Part shown: positions 54,012 to 64,000 of the stretch, one piece after another | Layout of the letters: the number at the start of each line of letters is the position of its first letter | Numbering within the stretch: the first letter of the stretch is position 1 | Source: Eucommia ulmoides | Taxonomy: Eukaryota > Streptophyta > Magnoliopsida > Garryales > Eucommiaceae | Assembly (NCBI GenBank): GCA_016647705.1 | Contig: CM028339.1 | Span: forward strand, 20,448,803 to 20,512,802 | Direction: 5' to 3' | DNA length: 64,000 nt | Program-made: the position numbers and the translations under genes | The notes under the pieces: generated by a model | Seen by the model: the letters and a program-made list of their open reading frames with translations, nothing else | The model's database searches: none | What the model was told of the DNA's origin: nothing

Positions 54012-57000
54012 AAATTCCCTAGTGAAAAACCACAAGTATGTATATCTCATATGCTCCCAATTACAACTTAATATTTTAGTCGATATATATTTATCTAGAT
54101 CTAATCTTTTAATTTATTTAATCTATTTCACATGTATCATAAACGTATAACAAAATAAATAAATGCCCCATAAATGCAGGCTAATCGGGAAAAAATGAAG
54201 CAACATAAAATAATTGCCCTGTACACGCATATAAATAGGCTAGGATGATCATGGACTTGCAGTTCAATTCAAACTCAGCTAGTGGGACAAATATTTAGGT
54301 TTAGTGTGGATATGTAATTATTTAATTAATCTTTTTGAAGGCTAATAATCATATGGGCCTCCTTCTAGGGCTTTCAATTTTTTAGTCTCTATTGTTTGAT
54401 GCTCCCGACTGGGCTTCTCAATTTTTCTATCATTGTTGGTATTCTTCTCTGCCTTCTTAAAATTATAAATACAAATAAAAATAATAAAAATAAATGTATA
54501 CATTTCGAAAGAGAGAAAGGGGTATCGAGAATGGGATCAATACAATGAAAAGAAAAATGAGGCAGAGCATGCAAGACTACTTTGAAAAGAAAAGAAAAAA
54601 AAAACTCATAATTAATTAAAACCTTGATTGGAATTAAAAATATCCAATTTAAAGAATTAAAACCAATCTACCATATAGCTCAAATGGTTTTATTCCATGA
54701 TCATCCCATAACTAACTTGTACAGTACATCATAAGTATAATTGAAAAACCTTTTAATCTCATTAAAAAATTTGATTGGATCGATAAATATTGATATTCCC
54801 TAATTAATTAGGAAATAGTCCTTATCGTATAAGAATTTTTAGTCCATGATAATCCCATAACTATCACGTAGAGTACATCACTTGTAAACTTTAAAAACGA
54901 TTTAATCTTATTACGAAATCTGATTGGATCGATAAATATTGACATTACCTAATTAATTAGGAAATGGTTCTTATCTTATAAGAATATTATTTAAAATTTA
55001 TTTAAATTCAATATTTATTAAAAATTATTTCATAATTATTACAATTCAATTCAATTTAATTTTTGAATTATCCAAATTCTATATCCATTAAAATTATCTC
55101 ATCATATTAAAATGGAATTATTTGATAAACATGTAAAATAATTTTGAAAATTATTCCATATTTAAAATTTAAAAATATTTATCCATTAAATAAAATTTAA
55201 AAAATATTTTAAAATTTAAATATGCACAATTATGAAACTTAATTAATCAATAATAATCATTATTTATAAATCATGATCTTATAATAATTTAAAATGATTA
55301 ATTAAATATTTGATTTAGAATGTTTAAAATACAAATTTTAAATAAGATGCAAAATCTAATTTGTTAATATTTTTACAAAGATTTAAATTAGATTAAGGCA
55401 GAATTTAAAATTCAAGATTTTGGCCCTTCCAATGAAAATTCGGCCACCCTTGTGAAAATTCGGCCAACCCTTTGTTTGTTAATGATATTTTTGTTTTGTA
55501 TAATTATCAATCATTGATTTGAATCTTACTACTACCTAGATTGAAATCGAAGCTATTCCATTTAGTTGTTATTAGAAAAAGATTCGTAAAAACCCCAAAA
55601 ATATTTTTCTTTTCAAAATTTTCAGTGTGGATAATATTTGAAGCAATACACTTGTGTTGCTTCTAAGAGAATAATTTTCCTCTACCTGTTCTTGATATTG
55701 TCTAGTCACTCTTGGAAGATCCTTCTCAGATCATAAGCTCCTGACGGTAGCAACAGTGGCATCATTGTCGTGTGCTACCATCTGTGGAAGTGTTATCCTA
55801 TTTTGAGTGCTGTCAGTGTTGTCCTAGCGCACACTACCCACATGGGCAGTGCATGTCACCACGATGCTCTGTAATCGTCGTGATATAGACTACCATAGTG
55901 GCACAGTTGTGGTTCTTGGTGGCTCAATGCATTTTTTATTTTAGGAAATTCAAATACTTGCGATTCTATTAGATTTTGCAAGCTTTGGCCTTTCATATAT
56001 TTAGGAAGAAAAGACAATATTTCAGCCCTTCCTATGAAAATTTCTCAATCGATTCTATTGGTCTCTATCTACTTATTAGATATGTTCATTATTCAAAACT
56101 CTGGACCCCTTCCTTTCGTATTTGCACGTTGGCCCTCGAATTTCTAAACATTAACATTACTACCTATTCTTTTTTCAAGAACTTTTCTAACTTCCATTTT
56201 CCATTGACTGTAACCCATTAGACTCATACCAAAAGTTGGACGGTGGAAATAATAAATGAATAAATTAATTAATCAATTGAAATTAGAATAATTCTAATTT
56301 TTTCCTTCCCGAAGAAAATGCTTTTTGCCTAAGATATTTTCTCTAACTGTAAGTCACGTCTACCCACATATCGTAGTCATGTTCGATAGTTAGAAATTTC
56401 ACCAAGAGAACCTCCTTATGATTTTTGTATTATACGATATTGTTATCTTTTGTTACCGAAACAACCAAAAAAGTATGAAATATTAAAAAACCCTTAGTCC
56501 AATTATATGTATGTTGATTTATAATATAATTTCTTGTAACACCAATTGGAATCTCATCCAAATCGTAATGCTGCTCTTACTAGAGGCTTCGATGAATTTT
56601 ACAAATTTGAATCACTTAGGACATGTTTCTATTTGCTAAGAGCGATAGATCCTATCTTACATACTCATACATTCACATGTATATCCCGCTATACCCAATG
56701 AATATATTTGAGATCTTGTGGTTAGAGAACAACATTTAGTATTAGCAATTTCTAAAATTCCATATATGTAAAATGTAATATCTCGAGTTAAAAGTTCACA
56801 AATACATTCATATATCAAATATCCTATTTTGGCATTGAGAAAAGCTACCATATAGAATATCAAGGATGATCATGTTCAGTCCCTTACTACAATAGTAAGT
56901 TCCCTTGTGGTTCTTCTAGTCTCTCATACAAGTAATTTGAGACCCATATTGCTAAAGAGAAAACAACTGAACTAGTTAATTAGTTTAGATTGTTGAAGAC

Positions 57001-57270
57001 TACTTTTCAATAATCCAACACCAACTAGGAACAATTAAGAATCTTAAGTTACCAAATATCTTTAGTCCTCGCATTTTAATCACATTAAAAAGTTGTGATA
57101 CTTCAACTTAGTATCCAAGGCGTAAAACAACAATGATATAATTAAATAAAAATGTCAAAAATATTTTTTATTAAAATTTGAGATTGAAATATTTTAAAGA
57201 TAGAAGTAAAAAATGTAAGATTAGAATATTGACTATTGAACTTACATCCAACATCTCATATATTTGTAAA
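54012..57270. other. AT-rich sequence without recognisable genes
   Basis: Mostly A/T-rich, with a GC-richer island at 55735-55930 (CTACCATAGTGGCAC etc.) that shows no coding pattern. The repeated phrase GAAAATTCGGCCA occurs twice at about 55433-55468. Short open frames (for example 55976-56221, 56657-56863) have no family features. Confidence 0.4.
54694..54985 (+). repeat. Tandem duplication, two units of about 146 bp
   Basis: TCCATGAT.ATCCCATAACTA, GAGTACATCA, TTTGATTGGATCGATAAATATTGA and CCTAATTAATTAGGAAAT recur in the same order in 54694-54839 and 54840-54985, with about 80-85% identity by eye. Confidence 0.85.
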
Positions 57271-57304
57271 ACTAGCATATAACCTATGCCTGAAGGCATA
57301 GGCT
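57271..57304 (-). other. Candidate Helitron 3' end (hairpin plus CTAG)
   Basis: On the minus strand a 9-bp-stem hairpin (CCTATGCCT TC AGGCATAGG, 57302-57283) is followed 7 nt later by CTAG and then T. A short GC-rich hairpin just before CTRR, inserted next to T, is the Helitron 3' terminus pattern. No 5' TC end or Rep/helicase was found, so the call rests on the terminus alone. Confidence 0.4.
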
Positions 57305-58679
57305 TTAAGTTTTCCATTGTTAAGTTAATTTTATATAGAAAATTACAATTTATTGAGAACAAATAAATAATATATCGGGGAAACAAATCAAAAAAATTAC
57401 ATTAATGAATTTACAAATCAGAAGTATGCAACTGACACAGAAAATAGCGGATAATTTAAAAAACATATTGACAAAATCCAGTTTATTTATATAATATTAT
57501 CAATTTATTGAGTCATATTTTTTTAATAAATACAACCAATTAACAATGTAACAAATAATTGGCAATTGTTTTCAAATGAACAATAATAACTTAGTAAAAA
57601 GTACATGGTATTTTTTTTTTAAAAGATTCATTTATTTGTAATTCTCACATTCAAACCTTATAGCTTAAAATAAAGACAATAATAACACAACTAATAATGA
57701 TAGACTTTCTAAATGGATACTAAAAAGTAATTAAAGATGCATGGTAAAATATTAAAAAAAAATTGACAAAGCCACATATGTTTTTACAACATTATCGAAT
57801 ATCATAGTTTTCAAATGCACACAATCCAAATCATCATGTTTTCAAGTACAAACAACAATATCCAACAAAACAAAAGACAACAATATAAACTTCATAAAAC
57901 TCAATCACTAAGACAATGGCGTGCACAATATAAATTTCAACACAACAAACTTCAAGAATAGAATGTAATTTCTGGGAGAACAACAATCTTTCCTAAATAA
58001 AAACACACAAAAGAATGTTAAAAAAATCAATAAATTTAATTAATGTAATAGCAATAGATGGACAACTTTGAATTCATCAAGTATCTTGAAGTAGCTTCAA
58101 CTCCAAATCCTTATTAAGGCATATTGCAAAAACCTTCATATTAGAAACCTTCCAAAATGAGGATCTTTAAAAAACAATAAACAGAGAAGCTTAGATCCTA
58201 TTTTTTTCATTATTTTGAGTTTTGTCTAGAATCTTGTAACCTGATTTGGCTAAATTATATAGATCTAGTATTTTTTTTTTTCATTCTACAAATTCTATAT
58301 AATCTTTCCAAATAAATATCATAAAAACAAACTCTATCAACGTAATACACAAAACTTAATAATAATAAACACGAAATTAGATCCGTCTAAATATTTCTAA
58401 TCTATAAGATACCTTATTAATATTCCTCTAACATGTATTCGTAAAATATTGTGTCTCTATATTCGATCTGATCCAGGTATACCTAAGAGAAGTATTCATA
58501 CTTTGAAAGCACAAATTTAAGACAACCCAATCAAAAGAATGGGACAACAAAAACTTGTAGAAAATGAAAATTAGATCCATCTGATTATGATAAGCACATT
58601 GTTCATAAAGTACCACAATTGAACCAATCAGTGAAGTTGAAAGTAGTAATAGAATTTCAATTGTTCCATTAAACAACAA
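57305..58679. other. AT-rich sequence, possible Helitron body
   Basis: No genes are recognised. It contains T- and A-runs and no clear repeat unit. If the Helitron end at 57272 is real, this is its interior. Confidence 0.35.
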
Positions 58680-58819
58680 AATTTGGGAGCTTCCTTGTGC
58701 CTGACAATCTTATTCTCGAGCTCATCCATCTTGGCGACAACTACCTGATCAAGTTCATTTCCCTATTTCGAAAACACAAACGTCGACAACGCCTGCACTC
58801 CAAACTCCTACACCACACC
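58680..58819 (-). pseudogene. Exon-like relic of an unidentified gene
   Basis: On the minus strand a strong acceptor (GCATTTTTTTCAG) precedes a frame reading E-F-G-V-Q-A-L-S-T-F-V-F-S-K, then G-N-E-L-D-Q-V-V-V-A-K-M-D-E-L-E-N-K-I. Two TAG stops interrupt it. It is GC-richer than its surroundings and looks like plant coding DNA, but I cannot name the protein. Confidence 0.4.
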
Positions 58820-59084
58820 CTGAAAAAAATGCAAAAGTATCAGTTGATTGATTGATTGATTTGTATAAAAAAATAACCATACAGATCGATTTAATCTAAA
58901 TTCGCATCATCAAATTGAGGAAATGTATCCAAAAATCTGCCCCAATTACCCCCAAAACCGGGGGTTAAATTGAAAGGCCTACTATCACTGATCATTTTCA
59001 AAGCTCAACTATCACACAAATGTTTAGAAATAATAAAGGAGATATAAAATATTGAGATTAAATATGAAGAAACTGCAAAACTAC
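58820..59084. other. Short unassigned stretch before LTR-D2
   Basis: AT-rich; contains a TTGATTGA repeat (58845-58860). Nothing else is seen. Confidence 0.4.
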
Positions 59085-62000
59085 TGAAGCACCCCAGATT
59101 TTGATAGCAAAGGAAGTAGAGATCAACAAGAATAGGAAAACAAAAGTTTTCATTCTTCTCTCTCTAAGTCCCCCAAATCTATTCATTTTTTAAAATGGTT
59201 TTCAAGGGGTTTTCTAGGCGTCGATTTTGAAAACGTCTTAGGGCTGAGATTTATATTTAAAAATGAGTCGTTACCTAGCATGGGTTAGACGGTGTGCTAG
59301 GTCATAGGGATTTTAGAAATTCATATTTTTTTTTTAATTTTGAAATGCCCCGTGTTTTGACTGGTAAAGGTTTTGTACCAAAGATATCTTTAAGTTCGTG
59401 GGTTGATTATGCTCGGGGAAGGTTTTACGCACCCCAAGACACCCATCTGTTACCTTAGCCTAAATGAATATTTACCTTTAAAAACTATCCAAGCAATTTT
59501 CTTTGGTTTACTTACCAAAATAATTCCCTTTTTCAATTTTTTTAGTCTATTTTATACATTTTTATATGTAATGAAAAGTTGGTAAAGGTTAACTATCTAT
59601 CATGCAGCTACAAATAAAACGGATTGAAAATGAAATTATTTTGGTATTTTTTAATGCAAGGAAAGTAGGTAAACTAAACTAAACTAAGCAGCTACAACCC
59701 AATGACAATATATAAGAATGAAAAACAATAAATATTTTTGTATTTTTCTTTAACCGACCAAACCTTATAAAGGTTTCTTACATATCCATGTTTTCATAGG
59801 GAATGAGGTCGACGTGTAGTTCCAACATGCAAACTATATGAAATGAATTTTTTTTTTGTATTTTTTAATTATTGAAACTTATAGAGGTTCCCTGCATAGC
59901 CTTGTTTTCACAAGGGATGAAGTCGACATGTTGTTCCAACATGCAACATGACATGATATTATTATTAAAGGTGACTGGATCCTTATGTGGGTTGCCTATG
60001 TACTTTGGCAAGTAACCAAGATTAGGTCATCATGTAGTTCATTTATGCAAAATGATATGATTTTTTATTATTAAAGGTGACCGGACCCATACGTGGGTTG
60101 CCTACGTACCTTGGCGAATAACCAAGGATCAAGTAATCACGTAGTTCGTTTATTTAAGGTTATAACTAGTTTTTGTTGATTTTATTGTTAAACAAGACAT
60201 AAATCACAACATGATATATGAATGATCTCTTAGATTTTGTCAAGAACACCTCAATTGAACTCATTTGTTTACGCAAGTTAGTGTCTATTTTTAAGTTGTT
60301 AGTTAAAAAGAAAAGAAAATACCATATATATATATATATGCCAAGCCTACTCATAAATAACAAAGACGAGAATGTTTCTGACGAAGGTGCACACATATCC
60401 CCAAAGGAATAGAGGTTTTCTCTTTATCCCGAATTTTTATCCAAAAAGGTCTGTCGGTGTAGTGTATATATATATAAGGTGCTAGTCCACTAGCCTAAAG
60501 ACTTAGTGCCGGGTTGTGATCTTGACATTTAGGATAAAGTAAAATAGTTATTAATAGTATATGCTTAGATTAATAATTATGAGAGATTCGTTAGTAGTGT
60601 TCATGAAAAAATGGTAGAGACTATGCACACCTCATGGTATGATAGATATTTTGTGCATGATCTTTACATGTTATTACCATGTTCTATGATATTTTGGGTC
60701 CTCACATGTTCTTGAACGTTCTTGATGATCTTGACATGATCTTAAATATTTTTAATATGGTTTGATGAATATGACTTATATTTATCATTTTGTACTTAAT
60801 TACAAGTTATTTATGTTATATGGATAAAATTTAAGTATAGATACAACATGATTAAGCTATGTACAAGAAAAATACATAAATTTAAGACAAGATTCAAGGA
60901 GTAGTCTTTTCCTAAACAAAATACCTTCTTAGCCTTCTTAATCTTCTCAGTTATCCTCGATCGGTTGCCTTCAACTTCTTGAGTTCCCACTTCAAAGCCT
61001 CAAGAACTTCCTCTGAAGAAAGAATTTCAGCAGAATTTTGAGATGTTATCTAAGAGAAATTGTTGGAAACCCTAGAACCCGAGAGCTTTGTCCAGGTTTA
61101 GACACATATAGTTTAGGTTCCAACTCATGAAATATGAAAAAATAGTCCTCAGTTTTTATAGATTCTTGCTCCTCCTTAGGGTCTATTTGGCTTAGGGGTC
61201 ATGTCCTCTTGTCTTGATCAAGAATAGCTTTGAACGAATTTTGAAGATTGTGGAAGATTTTCAAAAGATTTGTTAATGATTACCAAATATTTGAAAGATT
61301 CTTGAAATAATTAGCCATCATGGGAAATAATTATACAATATTCAATGTGATTGGTTGCACATGGATGCATTTATGGCTTGAAGTGACATTTCCGGTTCGG
61401 TTTGGTGGCTAAGTACCAGTTGGTTTCACTATTTTAGGTTGGTTTCCATTAATTCTTTTAGGGTTAAATGAATATGGTCTTGAGGTGTCACTTTGAATTT
61501 AATGCTTGATAGTTATCCTTGATTTTATGGGATTGGAATTGGTTGGATTTGGATCGAACCATCTCAGTTTGTCTTCTAATGGGTAGTCACATTTCAAAGT
61601 TTTTGGTTAACCCTAAGATATTTTTAACCTATCCATATCATCCAAATAATTAAATTCTTGATTGGATGGACACCTAACATTAAGTTTATGCAAGGTGGTG
61701 AACCGGATCATTTTAGTTTCGATAATGGTTAGTCACTTTCTAATTGACTTAGTTCCTTCCCTAGATATTTTTGTAGAGAATATTCTAGGGGTATTTTAGT
61801 CATTTTACTGATATTTTATGAGTCATTAAATGATTTATTGGGCCCTTTATTCAATTTTCTTTGACGATTAGTCAAGATGACTTCAGTTTGGTCAATTTCA
61901 AACCTGAGTCATAATCTTTAGTTACATTGTGTAACTTGGACTTGTCATGACATTTCCAAGCCTTGATTCCGGTAGTTTGGATATGTTTTAAGGATATTAT

Positions 62001-62421
62001 TAATTTAAAGAATAATTTAAATAAATATGTTTTGTGTCGAATAGATGAAACCGAGGATAGTATATGTTTCAGGGGTTAAACTTAGTATCTGAGGTAATTT
62101 GGTAAAATTTCTGATAATTAAAGGGTAGTAACTAATTTTTATTCTTAATAGAGGTTATTTAATGAAAATCAACCTTTAATAATGTCATCTTAGCCCTCGT
62201 TTAATTTTAGTTTTTTTTTAGGTTGACCTGAGACTTTTACTTTACCGAATTTAGTCAATTTCAATAGTTTTTATGTTTCCTTGTGTTTTTGTGGTTTTTT
62301 CTGTATTATCTAGTATGATCCAAAGTATAAATTCATTTCCTTTAAATCTAAGTTTAAAGTTTATTTGAACTTGTACATTTAATTTAACACTTACTGGGTG
62401 AGACAAAATGCGGTGTCTACA
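59085..62421 (-). repeat. LTR-D2, 3' LTR of an Ogre/Tat-like element
   Basis: On the plus strand it starts TGAAGCACCCCAG and ends GCGGTGTCTACA, so in sense it reads TGTAGACACCGC...GGTGCTTCA. It is the inverted relative of D1 (50778-53519) and about 600 bp longer. To its right the minus strand reads GACAAAGAGAGACAGT, a polypurine tract directly before the LTR, so this is the 3' LTR of a minus-strand element with its internal part to the right. LTR length over 3 kb fits Ogre-like elements. Confidence 0.7.
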
Positions 62422-62829
62422 ACTGTCTCTCTTTGTCATGCAAGTTTACTCGTAATGATAAAGAAGGAGACCCATATATTGTGTTATGCTAGACATAAAA
62501 TTTAAATTTTTTACTTTAAGTAAAGTTTAGGAGTTTACCTAAACATTGTTACATCTACCCTTTGGAAGTGAGAAATGATTTTCTCCAAGGATGCTAAATG
62601 ACCGGTCCTCGATGATATCAGAGAAGGCTGAATGACCAATCCCTGAGGCTTTGTGGATAGATCTTCTCCACATAGGCTGAATGACCTTTTCCTCAGGCTT
62701 TTACTGATCTTCTCCATGCAAGTTGAATGTCCTGTCTTTGAGGGTTATGGAATTATCTCAAAGGAGGCTGAATAACCTATCCTTGAGGGATGTTACAGAC
62801 CTTCTCCAAAGGAGGCTGAATGACCAGTC
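62422..62829 (-). other. Internal 3' region of the D2 element, with minisatellite
   Basis: Begins with the polypurine tract (62422-62440). From about 62570 to 62829, five to six imperfect units of 40-60 bp share CTTCTCCAAAGGAGGCTGAA followed by TGACC.RTCCTTGAGG. No coding. It is cut at 62830 by LTR-B. Confidence 0.7.
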
Positions 62830-64000
62830 TGTTGGCCCAGTAAGCTATCCAAGAGAGAGGGGGGTGAATTGGGTACTTATAGAAACTTAATCAATTTAAA
62901 TCATTTAACATTTAATTTAAAAAATAATTAATTTATCCTAAATTAATTATTATCTTCAGTACACAACGGATAAGTGTTTTAATCTAGATGCATACCCAAA
63001 CGAAATGTAAAGAAAGTAAACAATGCAACACACCAAGATATATCCTAGTTCAATTAGCTAGCCTTGCCTAATCTAGTTCTTTGACTTCCACGGAGATTTG
63101 CACACTCTAAAACTCTGATTCCTTTAACGGTAGGAACAAAACTCTTACAACGATTCTTTTCTCAGACTCAGATCTAAGGAAGAACCTTATCTTTTTTTAG
63201 ACTAAAGACTAACCTAACTCTGTTACAGGAATAATCATAATCCAATATTTTTAATAGGCTTAAGATCAAACCTTACTAGACTCACAAATATCATTTTCCT
63301 AGGTAAGGATTGAAGTTTTATAAATCAATCAAAATTAATTCTATTAAGGAAGAATCGAAACCTAATTCTTTTCAAGGGAAAAAAATAACCCTACCTTTTT
63401 ATACCTTAGACAAAGATCAAACATCAACCTTTTTCCCATAAAAGATTGAAACCCAAGATACCTTGACTAGATACAACCCCAACCGTATCTAATCCGCACA
63501 AACTCACCAATACAAAAATAATTAGTTTATTCCCACTCGGAACTTCTACTACCTCAAAATAATTATACTCGATTAATGTCCCAAAATTTACTACGTGATA
63601 GAATTTAAATGAGTAGTTTAATAATTGATTATAATAAGTAAGGGTAGCAGAGAATCAAACATGTAATTAGATAATATCAAAAAATCATTTTAAAAAGAAT
63701 ATTTATGCTCTTAAGTTTAAAAACTATTTTTCAACAATCCAAAATACAAGTAATAAACAAAAATAATAACTCAAATTTGAGCACAATAACTTGGAAAGAT
63801 CTCACCAAGAAAAAACACCGAAAGAATAGAATCAAAATCCCAAGACAACACCATTCGATGACGTTAACTCAACAACGCTTTCGCTTAAGAACTTCTCACG
63901 CAAATAATCTTATGAATGATCTCTCAACTAAATCTCCGAATAATATATCTTAGAAAAGCTTAATAACTTCAAAGTTCTTGATGTGATTGTATTATTAGAT
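62830..64000 (+). repeat. LTR-B (runs off the window)
   Basis: It starts TGTTGGCCCAGTAAG with GAGAGAGGGGGGTGAATTGG shortly after, as in LTR-A. It matches LTR-C over 63170-64000. Whether it is a solo LTR or the start of a full element cannot be told. The small open frame at 63705-63953 is within the LTR and is not a gene. Confidence 0.8.

Noticed and set aside
55735-55930. GC-richer island as a possible gene or RNA
   Set aside because: No consistent reading frame, splice pattern or RNA fold was recognised by eye.

Overview
The window is a gene-poor, AT-rich, repeat-packed stretch of a flowering-plant nuclear genome, most likely a eudicot. It holds nested LTR retrotransposons whose primer sites match plant tRNA-Asp and initiator tRNA-Met, an L1-type LINE, two CACTA-type DNA transposons, and broken pieces of plant genes (D-type cyclin, ECR1, cytosolic malate dehydrogenase, a GTE bromodomain protein). 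I found no intact host gene, no rRNA or tRNA gene and no CRISPR. All identifications come from reading motifs by eye; none was checked by a database search.

Layout. 1-2213: 5' part of a LINE. 2214-11319: element T1, a minus-strand gag-only LTR element with tRNA-Asp primer site, split by nested element N1 (5234-9254, initiator-Met primer site). 11320-16281: T2, an internally deleted Athila-like element. 16282-18784 and 26568-28700: two halves of T3, a dead Tat-type Ty3/gypsy element. 18785-26567: R4, a large non-coding LTR element inserted in T3's reverse transcriptase with a perfect 5-bp target duplication; it carries a malate dehydrogenase fragment. 28700-30563: low-information DNA ending in a promoter-like TATA box. 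30564-33923: S5, a CACTA-like non-autonomous element carrying a GTE/BET NET-domain fragment. 33924-36155: T1b, a second T1 copy in the opposite orientation. 36156-40450: a decayed Ty1/copia element split by solo LTR-A (37759-39868, perfect target duplication). About 40451-49371: an En/Spm CACTA transposon with both ORFs on the minus strand, which has captured ECR1 and cyclin-D pieces. 49372-54011: LTR-C, split by solo LTR-D1 (50778-53519). 54012-59084: AT-rich DNA with a candidate Helitron end. 59085-62829: LTR-D2 and a bit of its internal region. 62830-64000: LTR-B, running off the window.

How it fits together. The nesting gives a relative order of insertion: LINE before T1 before N1; T3 before both R4 and T2; copia before LTR-A; LTR-C before D1; D2 before LTR-B. 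Every element ORF carries stops, frameshifts or deletions, so none looks able to move by itself. The most interesting content is the transduplicated gene fragments, present in three unrelated element types. The CACTA and CACTA-like copies keep introns or splice sites in places, which points to capture at the DNA level.
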